Shown: positions 1 through 8,733, counted from the first letter of the stretch. The stretch is DNA of 64,000 nucleotides from Fluoribacter gormanii (GCF_900156395.1 NZ_FTNL01000003.1:124001-188000), one strand, 5' to 3'. The notes: generated by a model not told the origin, from the sequence alone. Numbers and translations: made by a program.

Positions 1-155
1 ACATAGGAAATACAAAACTGAGCATGCTATAAAATATAGCATCCTGTGTGGATATATCGCTTTGGGATGCTATCAACAAGGATAAAAAAGGGTTCGTCAT
101 TTCTAAAGCCAAAATCATAAAAAATTGACTTATTAAAAGAAGCGACTGTATTGAT

Positions 156-1892
156 TTAGCCATAATTTCTGCTCAAAGGATTACGAATTATAGAAAAAAG
201 ATCCTGGTTTTGATTTTCATGAAGCCGCATGGCAATCAAACTTTTTTGTTGCCAAGGTTCAACAAGCAATTGGCGTCGATACCACTGATGTATTCGGGGC
301 TCAATTTCAGTCCGTAACTCCTCTAACAGATGATCTAAAATTTGTCGTACCTTGCGCCAGAGCATCGACTTAGAAATCTTATAATCCATACTTAAGCAAT
401 CAATCCCATAGGCTAAATTACTCAGTAAATTACCGTGTATGAATTTATTAATCAGTTCACTTAAACCAGCGCAGGTTATTGTTGAATCAGGATGTAGTGA
501 TGGTTTGGCAACCTTATCATAAAAGGCATGAGTACAAATTTTTATGCCGCCCAAATCACGCAGCACAAGGCCTGAAGGACGATTGGCCTGAAAAATAACC
601 AAAGTATTTTGTTGGTGTGCTTCTAAAGCAATCCCATAAGATAATAAGAAATGCAGCTGACCTGCCAAAACACAACGGCAGTACTCCATAAAATAAGCTA
701 CGGGACAACTTTCGCTAAGCTCAATGAGTTCGCTTAATAATGATCTTTGACTCAGAGGTGAACGTTTAAAGAGTGACGCAAGCGGAACAAGTTTTTGATT
801 TACCCGGATCCATTGTAACGGATTTTCCCGCACAATAAGGCCAAAATGCTTCATTTCGTCATTGGGGACAGATGAGTTTAATACGTTGATACCAGCTAAA
901 TCACGAGCTAAAAATAATTGTCCCTTATAATATTGAGTTCGGGTAAGTAGCTCATTTATCCACTGGGAAAGCTCAGAGGAATTACTTACCGAAGCTGGAG
1001 AAACCGTACGTAAGGATGAGGTAGTATGGACACCAACCGCCAATTTAAGATGAGGCCCATGCTTTTCAAGAGGCATCATGGTTCGAAAGGACATCGATGG
1101 TTTGGTTCGTTGATGTACTGGATTGACTATAAACTGATGTTCTTTGAATAAAGATTTTGCTAATGTTTGTAATTTATTAGTCCATTGCCAAGGATGAATA
1201 GGAAATGGGTAATAATCTTCAGGCCTCAATTTCTTTAATTGTAAGGCATCACTCCACAAACTGTATTCCTTGGGAAAATGATTACTAAATAGCCAATTGA
1301 ATGCGGACTTGGAAGTAGAAATAAATGCGAGTGAATGGTGAATTGCAGCCCAACCGATCGTTACTTCAGAATTAAATTCAGGGGAATATTGCACAACTTC
1401 GTTCCGGTTAAAACCGATTTTGGCACGAAAATTGGGGTGCGATGGATGCCCCATACAGCCCCATTGCTCTAAGAAATTAAGTATTTGCTGTTGGCCGCAA
1501 TGTTCGATTAACCAAGACCATAAACTCGCATATCCTTTTGCCTGCTGCCTAATCTTTTTATGCCACTGATATTGATAAGCAAGGGCTAAGGCTTGATTTA
1601 CAATACTTTCATTTAATTCTTCATGTAATGAATGCCAATATTTAAAGTGAGTTTTTTGCTTTTGAGAATAAACCTTCAGCAGATCAAGATAAGCAGTAAT
1701 GGATTGACTCGATACTTTTTTATCTATTAATCCTTCTGAAATTGCAGACCTTCGTAAACGATTAAAACACTGCTGATAAGATGCAACGATACAATGCCCC
1801 ATTTGTTTGGATGAAATAGGAAAATCATTATTCGTTAATAATGAACGTAATTGATAATTTAGTTCATTTACATGAGAATTCGATAAAATCAT
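156..1892 (-). CDS. frgA: NIS siderophore synthetase, IucA/IucC family (FrgA-like)
   Basis: This 578-residue protein belongs to the IucA/IucC family of NRPS-independent siderophore synthetases, which join a carboxylic acid such as citrate to an amine using ATP. Family signatures are visible: HPxHP-like segments (GHPSHPNF near residue 145, FPIHPWQW near 231), the KLAVGVHTTSS stretch near 283, and LRDLGGIKI in the C-terminal FhuF-like part. The length is typical of the family. Legionella has two such proteins, FrgA and LbtA. I favour FrgA because the gene stands alone with no transporter genes beside it, but the symbol is tentative. The ATG is preceded by a purine-rich GAGGGTGGG. Tandem Fur boxes over the promoter indicate iron repression. 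Confidence 0.85.
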   Translation of the reverse strand: MILSNSHVNELNYQLRSLLTNNDFPISSKQMGHCIVASYQQCFNRLRRSAISEGLIDKKVSSQSITAYLDLLKVYSQKQKTHFKYWHSLHEELNESIVNQALALAYQYQWHKKIRQQAKGYASLWSWLIEHCGQQQILNFLEQWGCMGHPSHPNFRAKIGFNRNEVVQYSPEFNSEVTIGWAAIHHSLAFISTSKSAFNWLFSNHFPKEYSLWSDALQLKKLRPEDYYPFPIHPWQWTNKLQTLAKSLFKEHQFIVNPVHQRTKPSMSFRTMMPLEKHGPHLKLAVGVHTTSSLRTVSPASVSNSSELSQWINELLTRTQYYKGQLFLARDLAGINVLNSSVPNDEMKHFGLIVRENPLQWIRVNQKLVPLASLFKRSPLSQRSLLSELIELSESCPVAYFMEYCRCVLAGQLHFLLSYGIALEAHQQNTLVIFQANRPSGLVLRDLGGIKICTHAFYDKVAKPSLHPDSTITCAGLSELINKFIHGNLLSNLAYGIDCLSMDYKISKSMLWRKVRQILDHLLEELRTEIEPRIHQWYRRQLLVEPWQQKSLIAMRLHENQNQDLFSIIRNPLSRNYG

Positions 1893-1988
1893 ATGTACCC
1901 ACCCTCTTTATTGTCTTTCGGTTGCAGTTCTTATTCTTGAAAACAACATTCTAATTGCTGATATCCACATCGATCAGAACAACAAAAT

Positions 1989-2007
1989 GAGAATAATTAT
2001 CATTTGC
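1989..2007. promoter_or_regulatory. Fur box 1
   Basis: This 19-mer matches the classical Fur consensus GATAATGATAATCATTATC at 14 of 19 positions by my count. It sits over the predicted start of the frgA transcript. A second copy lies 28 bp away in the same orientation. Confidence 0.7.
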
Positions 2008-2037
2008 AATATAAACGATAATAATTCTCATTTGCAA
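2008..2037 (-). promoter_or_regulatory. sigma-70-like promoter of the siderophore synthetase gene
   Basis: On the minus strand a TTGCAA -35 (2032-2037) and a TATATT -10 (2008-2013) are separated by 18 bp. The implied transcription start near 2001 gives a leader of about 110 nt before the frgA ATG. Two Fur boxes overlap this promoter. Confidence 0.55.
2017..2035. promoter_or_regulatory. Fur box 2
   Basis: This second 19-mer also matches the Fur consensus at 14 of 19 positions and ends in the same CATTTGC as box 1. It covers the spacer between the -35 and -10 elements of frgA, where bound Fur would block polymerase. Confidence 0.7.
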
Positions 2038-2040
2038 TAG

Positions 2041-2380
2041 TTAAACGTATTTTTTCCAGATTTAATAAAGAAGGCTTGGTAACAGGGTCGAAATTTAAAA
2101 TAAGCTGTATGGCAAATGTACTAACTTTTGCAGATGTCCTGACGTCTCTTTTTTTGAACTGTATCTATAATCTTTGAAATAATGAAATAAGATACTATTT
2201 AGCATATACCAAAACTCTTTCTCACAATTTAAATCACCAAATAATAGACTTGCAGCTAAAGAATGTCATAATACACGCCATCAGTGCTTATACGACATGT
2301 TGAGGTTTTCTGACTTCATTTTGTAATAAAAATATAAACCTGATAAATAAAAAATAAATCAGATAAAACAGGATGTTACC
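2041..2380. other. Intergenic stretch with a possible small terminator
   Basis: No protein gene is visible. It is AT-rich. A short hairpin (2132-2147: AGATGT, loop CCTG, ACGTCT) followed by a T-run to 2155 could be a plus-strand terminator. The rest should hold the promoter of the secreted-protein gene at 2381, but I see no clear -35/-10 pair. Confidence 0.4.
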
Positions 2381-3232
2381 ATGAAAAAACTGCTTTGTTC
2401 GCTCGGGTTAAGCTTTGGTCTTATTTCCGGAGCATTTGCTGTTGATAATACACTTGACCTATTAAACTTGGAAATTGCAAATATTCTTTCACCCTTCCAA
2501 AATCAAGCTACTGTTGCAAAACTTAAATTTGACGCTGTAGAAATTGATAAAGAACGGGCATCCAAAGTCGCTTTAAATAGCCTCTACAATAAAGTCGGCT
2601 CAAAAAACAACTTCGAAGTAAAAGTTGACAATCTAAGTTATGACTATGGTAATGGTACATCTCCAACCACTGTTCTCAAAGGATCTGTCGGCCTGGATCT
2701 CACCAAGTTTTTAACCCCCCAAGAGAGCAATCAAATAATTCCCAGTGCCATTGAATTTTTGCAAGAACTTGTAAAAAGCTATACCGAAGAATACGGTGAT
2801 GCGATTTTTATCAAGGGCGTAGTTACTTCAACAACCAAAGATGCCGATGGAAATTACACCGGTTTAACTGCATTGATCTCAACCAAAATTGACCTCGACA
2901 AGCTTCCTGAAGATCTCTCTCGCGAATCAGTTATGATTACTGATGCGTTTGTTTCAGTAACCCTGAATCTAAAATCTGGATTCGCTCTGGATGCCTTTGT
3001 AGTGAGTAATCCCGAATATTGGGGGTTTCAAGAAAATCAAATCGGTTTGAAAGAAATACTCGAACATCTTCTTGCTCGTGACGAAGAGGCTATAGAAATG
3101 ATTAATACTCTATTTATCAATTTAGATTTCATGGCTTCTAATATTGTGGAAATCGACAATGAATCTTTTTGGAATTTGATTTCAAAGAACAACCCCATAC
3201 TAAATCATTATCATTCATTATCACGACATTAA
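2381..3232 (+). CDS. Predicted exported protein of unknown function
   Basis: The 283-residue product starts with a clean signal peptide (MKKLLCSLGLSFGLISGAFA, cleavage likely near residue 20). The mature part is acidic and mixed alpha/beta, with no cysteines after the signal. There are no membrane segments beyond the leader, so it is probably periplasmic or secreted. I do not recognise the family. Its ATG follows GGATG at a suitable distance. It lies alone between the Fur-controlled gene and a convergent LRR gene, and a hairpin follows its stop. The shared intergenic region with frgA makes iron control possible but unproven. Confidence 0.75.
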   Translation: MKKLLCSLGLSFGLISGAFAVDNTLDLLNLEIANILSPFQNQATVAKLKFDAVEIDKERASKVALNSLYNKVGSKNNFEVKVDNLSYDYGNGTSPTTVLKGSVGLDLTKFLTPQESNQIIPSAIEFLQELVKSYTEEYGDAIFIKGVVTSTTKDADGNYTGLTALISTKIDLDKLPEDLSRESVMITDAFVSVTLNLKSGFALDAFVVSNPEYWGFQENQIGLKEILEHLLARDEEAIEMINTLFINLDFMASNIVEIDNESFWNLISKNNPILNHYHSLSRH

Positions 3233-3260
3233 AATAAGTACATTTGAAAATGATTTTTAC

Positions 3261-3307
3261 AGCCTCAGATTCGGCGCGATAAACTAATCTTTATCAAAAT
3301 CTGAGGC
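3261..3307. terminator. Stem-loop between convergent genes
   Basis: The arms AGCCTCAGATT (3261-3271) and their complement (3298-3307) enclose a loop of about 26 nt between two convergent genes. No long T-run follows, so termination is likely but not certain. Confidence 0.45.
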
Positions 3308-3369
3308 TACAGAATTTACAATCTATTTTATGAATTAGGCCAATAATTTTAGATTGATTTAAATTTTAT

Positions 3370-5082
3370 CTAGACTTTGAGTTCATTAACATAATCAATT
3401 AAGTCTGTAGGGAGTTCTTGATATCGCTTTTTAAATAGTTGTTTATTTTGGGCTATAAACAAGGCGTAATGGTTTAAAAGCGACGGGATAGTAGTCTGAT
3501 AGCCTAGCTTCCTATAAGCATTTGCATCAGCCTTTCTTAGAGATGTATCTAATTGTCTATTCTCTTTATCAATCAGGATAAGATTTTCAGGATTTGGAAA
3601 CCGATTTTTAATCACCTTGACTCTTGCTTCATCCATTTTGTTAAGTTCCGAACACATTAAGCTAATCGATACAACACTCTTAGGAATAGCAGCAATTAAT
3701 GTTTCAAGCTCAATGATTGATTTATTATTCCAATCATTCCAACTCAAATTAATATGAGTTATTCCTGAACCCTCAAGCTCAGCAAAAATAAGAGCAAGTT
3801 CAGCTCCCGATTTTTCATCCAGATTATTACCCGACAAATCAAGATGTGTTACTCCGGAGCCTTTTAAAACACGTAACATTGCAGCAAGCTCAGAGGCTTT
3901 TTTGCAACCCAATTGATTCGCTGACAAATCAAGATGCGTCACCCCTGATTTGTTTAGAGCACTGAGCAGAGCAATTAACTCAGCTCCAGTTTTTTCAACT
4001 AGTTCATTCCAAGCCAAACTAAGATGTGTTATCCCTGATTCTCTTAAAGCCTCTAACATCATCGCTAGTTCAATCCCTGTTTTTTGCCCGAGATCATTCC
4101 AACTCAAATCAAGATACTTAACCCCCGAACCTTTTAAAGCACCTAACATCGAAGCTAACTCAACACCTGTTTTTTGTCCTAAGCGGTTCTCACGTAAATC
4201 AAGATGAGTTATTCCAGAGTCTTTTAAAGCACCTAACATTAAAGCCAACTCAGCACCCGATTTTTGTCCCAAGCGGTTCTCACGTAAATCAAGATGAGTT
4301 ATTCCAGAATCTTTTAATGCGTCTAACATAGTCGCTAGCTCGGAACCTGTTTTTTGTCCAAGATAATTCCAGCTTAAATCAAGATACTTAACGCCAGAGT
4401 TTTTCAAAGCTTTTAAAATATTAGCCAACTCAGCACCCGTTCTTTGAGCCAAATTATTACCTCTTAAAACCAGATGCTCTACCCCAGAACCTTCTAAGGC
4501 AGTAAACATAAGAGCCAGCTCTGTATCTGTTTTCTGACCTAGTTTATTGTTACTCAAATTAAGGTGGCATACTTCAGAATGTTTTAGAGCATTCATCATC
4601 GTTGCGAGCTCAACACCAGTTTTTTCTCCAAGATGGTTGTCAGATAAATTAAGCTGATCAATTCCAGAACCCTGTAAGGCACCCAGAATGATTGCTAATT
4701 CATCCCCTGATTTTTTCCAAAGATTATTTCCACCCAAACAAAACTTCCTCACCCCTGACTGTTTTAAAGCACCTAACATAGTTACAAGCTCAATTGCTGA
4801 TTTTTGCCAAAGATCATTCCCATACAAATCAAGATCTATAACTCCTGCATCTTTTATAAGACTTAACATTGCCGTCAGCTCAGTAGCTGTTTTTTCCCAA
4901 AGAAAATTATTCCCCAAACCAAGAATTTTTACTCCGGAGCCTTTCAAAACGTCAAATAAGGGCAACAACTCTAAGTCAGTTTTTTGGCCAAGATTACATC
5001 CTGACATATCAAGACCAATTCCCCCCTTTTTTTTCAAAGCAATAATTTCTGTAGTTAGTTCATTTATCGTTCTAGTAGCCAT
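3370..5082 (-). CDS. Leucine-rich-repeat protein with 30-residue repeats; effector candidate
   Basis: The 570-residue product is almost wholly ribonuclease-inhibitor-like LRR from the start to about residue 470. Units are about 30 residues long, of the form GxELAxML-x3-KxSGxxHLDLxxNxLGQK, in some 15 copies. A non-repeat tail of about 90 residues follows. There is no signal peptide or membrane segment. Such LRR solenoids bind proteins, and in Legionella many are Dot/Icm-delivered effectors, so delivery is an inference from genus knowledge. Two adjacent units (around 4140-4320) are nearly identical in DNA, a sign of recent repeat duplication. The gene is solitary. Long antisense frames across the repeats are by-products of their periodicity. 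Confidence 0.85.
   Translation of the reverse strand: MATRTINELTTEIIALKKKGGIGLDMSGCNLGQKTDLELLPLFDVLKGSGVKILGLGNNFLWEKTATELTAMLSLIKDAGVIDLDLYGNDLWQKSAIELVTMLGALKQSGVRKFCLGGNNLWKKSGDELAIILGALQGSGIDQLNLSDNHLGEKTGVELATMMNALKHSEVCHLNLSNNKLGQKTDTELALMFTALEGSGVEHLVLRGNNLAQRTGAELANILKALKNSGVKYLDLSWNYLGQKTGSELATMLDALKDSGITHLDLRENRLGQKSGAELALMLGALKDSGITHLDLRENRLGQKTGVELASMLGALKGSGVKYLDLSWNDLGQKTGIELAMMLEALRESGITHLSLAWNELVEKTGAELIALLSALNKSGVTHLDLSANQLGCKKASELAAMLRVLKGSGVTHLDLSGNNLDEKSGAELALIFAELEGSGITHINLSWNDWNNKSIIELETLIAAIPKSVVSISLMCSELNKMDEARVKVIKNRFPNPENLILIDKENRQLDTSLRKADANAYRKLGYQTTIPSLLNHYALFIAQNKQLFKKRYQELPTDLIDYVNELKV
3660..5070 (-). repeat. 90-bp tandem coding repeats of the LRR gene
   Basis: The coding DNA is a run of diverged 90-bp units, each one LRR. 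Most are well diverged. The pair around 4150-4320 shares long identical stretches such as AAGCGGTTCTCACGTAAATC. Confidence 0.8.
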
Positions 5083-5353
5083 TCATCTATATTCCCGTAA
5101 AAAATATGCGTGATTTTGTCAATTCACGAACAGATAATTTTGTTTTTTTTAAGCAAATCATGGTTGAATATTATACGCGATAACGATAATAAGCGCATTA
5201 CATTTAAGACAGTTAGATTATTATTTAAGCAGTTGTGTGTTTATGTTTTTGAAAAAAAGATGATGGAGACAACCCACAAGCTGACTTGATAAACAAATAA
5301 CTTATATTCATCAATCATAAAAATAAACTTGTGGGTCGCAGATTTACAGGACC

Positions 5354-6664
5354 CTACTTCCCAAATTCTGCTAATAACTGTAGGGTTTTTTCTTTAGATA
5401 ACTGTCCTACAGAACCTAAATCAGTCAGTAGTTGCCCCTGCTTATCATAAAAAAGCATCGTTGGAATTCCATAAATATGAAACGCCTGTCGGATTTTAAC
5501 TACCTCATTTGTTTTTTCACTGATATCCACACGAAGATTTACTGAACCTTGCATGGCCTCTATAACAGCTTCTTGATTAAAGACATGTTTATCCATAGCC
5601 TGACAGTCACTACACCACCCGGCAAAAAATTCGATAAAAACACGTTTATGATTTGCCTTTGCTTCAGCTAATTTGACATTTACTTCTTTAAGAGTATGCA
5701 CCCTAATAAATGGAGCTTGAGTTCCTGACTGGGTAATAGGAGTGGGTATAAATGCTTGATACGCCAAAGCCCCCGCTCCCATCATAGATAACAAAGCCAA
5801 TCCTTGCAGTAACCGTCCGCCCCAGCGATGCTCCTGACGAAAAGCTCCAAAAACCCATGCACTAATGAGTAAAACACTAACCCACGCCAAATCAATCCAG
5901 AATTGAGGAACAACACGACTTAATAACCAGACGGCCATGGCAAACATCATGAGGGCAAATAGATGTTTTAACCGAACCATCCAGGGGCCAGAACTTGGTA
6001 AGAAACGTCCATATCCTGCACCAACAATTAATAAAGGAAGTCCCATTCCCAATGCCAAAACAAAAAGCAATAAGCCCCCTTCAGCTACCCGGTGGCTCTG
6101 AGCAATATAGGTTAAAATGCCAATTAAAGGCGCTGTAACACAAGGTGATACAACTAAAGTTGATAAAGAGCCCATCAAGGTTGCTGACAAAATACCATGC
6201 TGCCGTTTACGCTTTGGAGTGAATCGGGCAAAAACCGGTATTCGTAATTCAAATACACCCAACAACCATAATGCCATGAATGTAAATATAAGACTGAAAC
6301 TTCCAATAATCAGAGGTTGTTGCATTAGTGTTTGTACAGTCGACCCGAACCAGGCTGCCAACATCCCAGCGATGGCATAAGTTATTGCCATTCCCAAAAC
6401 ATAGCCCAAAGATAACTTAAAAGCCTGGCGTCCAGTATTGGCTCCTTGTCCTGTAATGATGCTGGATAAAATGGGCACCATAGGGAGAACGCAAGGTGTA
6501 AAGGCCAATAAAACACCAAGAAAAAAGAACGCAGTCAAATAAAAGGCGGGGCCATGACTTTGGATAAACAGCATCGCATCGGCAGGATTCGCACTGCTAA
6601 TCCCTGTTGCAAAAACAGAAAATGGGATAAATGCCATCGATAATGACAAAATTAGTTTTTTCAT
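5354..6664 (-). CDS. dsbD2: DsbD-like thiol:disulfide interchange protein lacking the alpha domain
   Basis: The 436-residue product has a signal-like N-terminus, then the DsbD beta membrane domain of about eight helices with the redox cysteines in FTPCVLPMVP (near residue 57) and SPCVTAPL (near 173), then a C-terminal periplasmic thioredoxin-like gamma domain with CSDC in FAGWCSDCQAMD (near residue 352). It would carry electrons from cytoplasmic thioredoxin to periplasmic partners. Classical DsbD is about 570 residues. Here the N-terminal alpha domain of about 130 residues is absent, as in short DsbD/CcdA-type forms. Legionella encodes two DsbD-like proteins, and the numbering given is tentative. 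A small membrane-protein gene lies 46 bp upstream on the same strand. Confidence 0.85.
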   Translation of the reverse strand: MKKLILSLSMAFIPFSVFATGISSANPADAMLFIQSHGPAFYLTAFFFLGVLLAFTPCVLPMVPILSSIITGQGANTGRQAFKLSLGYVLGMAITYAIAGMLAAWFGSTVQTLMQQPLIIGSFSLIFTFMALWLLGVFELRIPVFARFTPKRKRQHGILSATLMGSLSTLVVSPCVTAPLIGILTYIAQSHRVAEGGLLLFVLALGMGLPLLIVGAGYGRFLPSSGPWMVRLKHLFALMMFAMAVWLLSRVVPQFWIDLAWVSVLLISAWVFGAFRQEHRWGGRLLQGLALLSMMGAGALAYQAFIPTPITQSGTQAPFIRVHTLKEVNVKLAEAKANHKRVFIEFFAGWCSDCQAMDKHVFNQEAVIEAMQGSVNLRVDISEKTNEVVKIRQAFHIYGIPTMLFYDKQGQLLTDLGSVGQLSKEKTLQLLAEFGK

Positions 6665-6710
6665 TTTGATTCCTTAATAATTATTTTTGAATTTAAAAAT
6701 AAACAAGAAA

Positions 6711-7013
6711 TCAAATAGGAGGACGATAAATTGTATCCAATGGAGAATTATATTTTGAGAAAATCAGTAAAAAACCTAATAAACCTATGAGGTTTCGCAC
6801 TATCCATGAGGAGCTTAGAAACTCATTTTGGAGCCAATAAGAAGCTGAAAAACAACTACTATTCATCACTTGCTGCACCGAACAAGGGGTTACTGCAAAA
6901 GAAACTGCAGCGGGTATATTTACGCTTTGTTTTGGACATGTTGGTACTTTAAGTGGCGCAAGAAAAATGGCACTCATAAGTAAAAAGAGGATTAGCGAAC
7001 GATATTTGTACAT
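6711..7013 (-). CDS. Small membrane or exported protein of unknown function
   Basis: This 100-residue protein has a hydrophobic N-terminus (residues 6-22), a middle part with three cysteines (in PTCPKQ, VTPCSVQ and SSCFSA), a second hydrophobic segment near 72-86 and a C-terminal YRPPI. It lies directly upstream of the dsbD-like gene on the same strand and may share its transcript. The extracytoplasmic cysteines would fit a redox or metal role, but that is only inference from position. I do not recognise the family. Confidence 0.6.
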   Translation of the reverse strand: MYKYRSLILFLLMSAIFLAPLKVPTCPKQSVNIPAAVSFAVTPCSVQQVMNSSCFSASYWLQNEFLSSSWIVRNLIGLLGFLLIFSKYNSPLDTIYRPPI

Positions 7014-7138
7014 TTGATAACCGTAGCATAAAGCTCATCAAGAAATCAATCACTACCACAGCGCAACGTCATATTAATTGAATTAAACAATACTTAGATA
7101 TATGTTCACTGATTTGTCATATCCATTTCTGTTTTTCA

Positions 7139-7240
7139 TTATCCTACCTGTTTTGTCATTTACGCGAAGGCGAAAATCCATTATTGAGTTTCTACGAGTA
7201 AATGAACTACCAACATCCATAGCCTCTGGTTTCCTCAGTC
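7139..7240 (-). repeat. Dispersed REP-like repeat
   Basis: Translated on the minus strand this stretch gives the pseudo-peptide GSSFTRRNSIMDFRLR, followed by a NDK-type ending. It is typical of dispersed intergenic repeats that get mis-annotated as small proteins, so I call a repeat rather than the 77-residue frame it creates. Confidence 0.5.
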
Positions 7241-7377
7241 TTAGGAGGAAGAATTTCTCCCATAGTATCCTTAAATTTTTCAATTTTATTTGTATCTTTG
7301 GGATCAAGAGCTGCAAGTTTTTGATAAAAATCTTCTGCCTCCGCTGATCTGCCCCGGAGCCGATGAAAATTTTTCAT
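7207..7377 (-). pseudogene. Short open frame, probably the remnant of a longer gene
   Basis: A 56-codon frame on the minus strand has protein-like composition in its first part (AEAEDFYQKLAALDPKD, then KIEKFKDTMGEILPPK), recalling a helical TPR-type C-terminus. No ribosome binding site precedes its ATG at 7377, and an in-frame stop lies just upstream. Its last codons run into a repeat that is common in intergenic DNA. I read it as the decayed end of a gene rather than a functional small protein. Confidence 0.35.
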
Positions 7378-7416
7378 AATCTCAGAATCTGTTTTTTAAA
7401 CTTTGCTACTTCAATC

Positions 7417-7773
7417 TTAAATAGAACACACTGCTTGTAATTCATCTGATCCTAAATTGATAAGATTGATTTGAGTACCCGATTCTGCACTCACAGATAC
7501 ACTGCTGTTGTTTTTGACCCGGATTAAAGTTCCTTGACCAGTAGACAGTTTTCTTCCATTGATCACACCGCTATTTTTTATTACATTAATTTTAATTTTA
7601 CCGTTATTTTGATGGGTACACTGAACAACACATCTTGCATTGAGCGTCCAAAGTGTATTATTTGCCAGTAATTTTGTTTCATTAGGGCTAAGTTTAATCG
7701 TTTTTTGGGCGTTTGATTGTGAACAGAATAATCCAAAGATGATAAAAAGAGATAAAGTCATAATTTTATTCAC
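7417..7773 (-). CDS. Small exported protein of unknown function
   Basis: The 118-residue product has a signal peptide (hydrophobic MTLSLFIIFGLFC, cleavage likely after SNA) and a mature part of about 95 residues rich in beta-forming residues. The mature part has a cysteine pair in ARCVVQC and one more near the C-terminus (AVCSI), so disulfides are possible. I chose the GTG at 7773 because AAGGA lies six bases upstream; an ATG four codons later is the alternative. It has no recognised domain. The nearest redox gene is the dsbD-like gene about 750 bp downstream on the same strand. Confidence 0.7.
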   Translation of the reverse strand: MNKIMTLSLFIIFGLFCSQSNAQKTIKLSPNETKLLANNTLWTLNARCVVQCTHQNNGKIKINVIKNSGVINGRKLSTGQGTLIRVKNNSSVSVSAESGTQINLINLGSDELQAVCSI

Positions 7774-8067
7774 GTTGTATCCTTAGTTTCGTTAACTGAA
7801 ATGATGTTCAATAATAGAATAGTAAGCACATATTTTATTCTATTAATATTAAGGTTTTATTAAGATGAGTTGTATATGGGCGAAATTTTGGAAGTTATTG
7901 AAAAGTCTACTGCTTGATAACTGTTTGAGAAATGAAGAAAATACCTACCATATTTTTAAAGCAGTGCTTTTTATTTAGGTACAAATTTGCACATCGAGCA
8001 AGCGTAATATATAATCATATTGATGTTTTTTTGTTCGATCTATGTAACCATGTACAAGGAGATCTAT

Positions 8068-8262
8068 ATGAAGATCAAAGCAGCAGGATTCATACTCGCC
8101 ACTACTATGCTTGCAGCCGGACCAATTCATGCGGCATGCCACCAACACCAACCAGGATGGCATATGGTTTCAAAAAAATGTGCCATCAAACCTGCCGATA
8201 ATTGGCAAGAATATAAAAGCGGCGTATACACTCAACCAATAACTGGAAAAAGTCTGCTCTGA
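8068..8262 (+). CDS. Small exported protein of 64 residues
   Basis: An AAGGAG at 8056-8061 sits seven bases before the ATG at 8068, so I prefer this to the upstream in-frame start at 8020. The product has a signal peptide ending AGPIHA and a mature peptide of about 40 residues with two cysteines and several histidines and tryptophans (CHQHQPGWH, KKCAIKP, NWQEY). It is probably periplasmic. The function is unknown. A rho-independent-type hairpin follows. Confidence 0.65.
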   Translation: MKIKAAGFILATTMLAAGPIHAACHQHQPGWHMVSKKCAIKPADNWQEYKSGVYTQPITGKSLL

Positions 8263-8304
8263 GGCGATAAATCCAGTTTAAAATCACTTAATGGATAGAT
8301 CAAT

Positions 8305-8336
8305 GGGGTCTCACAAAGTTTAGACCCCGTTTATTT
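8305..8336 (+). terminator. Terminator after the 64-residue exported protein
   Basis: The arms GGGGTCT (8305-8311) and AGACCCC (8322-8328) form a GC-rich hairpin followed by GTTTATTT. Confidence 0.65.
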
Positions 8337-8581
8337 AAATCAAAAAAACGTAATCCAAGCTTGCCTCAATAGCGGTCTTGCGACACTATATAAACATATT
8401 ACAAAACTACATAATCTTTGCTAGGGACAATTAGACCCTATTCTTTGAAGAGTTGTTCAATGCAATACAACACACCCAAAACCCAGGTAATCTAAAACAA
8501 GAGGCTCGAAGAATAATGAAGCGGCCAACAGACTTAAGATAACGAATTTTTTTACAACTCGAGACATTATCCAGGTTATTA
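8337..8581. other. Intergenic stretch without a recognisable gene
   Basis: Only short frames occur here. A small TAGGG...CCCTA hairpin lies near 8433-8452. Nothing else is supported up to the start of the inverted-repeat element. Confidence 0.5.
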
Positions 8582-8733
8582 GGCAACGTCCCTAAAGTTT
8601 TTTTATAGGATTTTCCAAACTGAATCTGAGCACAGAGTTTTCAGGTTCGTTCGATTTGCCCCCTCTCCCGCGCTAGGAATTTGAGTAGTATGATGATGCC
8701 TTTTCGCGGGACGAGGGTTGGGGAGAGGGAATG
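8582..8733 (+). repeat. Left inverted arm of the element
   Basis: This arm ends exactly at the ATG of the transposase fragment. Its inner part holds the pair CCCTCTCCCGCG and CGCGGGACGAGGG, a motif often seen before DUF559 genes. Confidence 0.75.

Noticed and set aside
1-155. A gene at the left edge
   Set aside because: No open frame with protein-like sequence is visible. A small palindrome ATGCTATA/TATAGCAT near 24-42 has no T-run, so I do not call a terminator.
3660-5070. Reading the 90-bp repeats as a CRISPR array
   Set aside because: The repeats are coding, contiguous and without unique spacers. I saw no CRISPR array elsewhere in the window.
3950-5113. Plus-strand open frames opposite the LRR gene
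   Set aside because: Their repeated wording mirrors the 90-bp periodicity of the LRR coding strand; they are antisense shadows.
7083-7347. Overlapping 77- and 81-residue frames on both strands
   Set aside because: Both are created by a REP-like repeat and a gene remnant; neither has a ribosome site or a recognisable protein beyond the remnant.
7932-8201. 89-residue plus-strand frame
   Set aside because: It is out of frame with the well-supported 64-residue exported protein and has no ribosome site or protein-like pattern.
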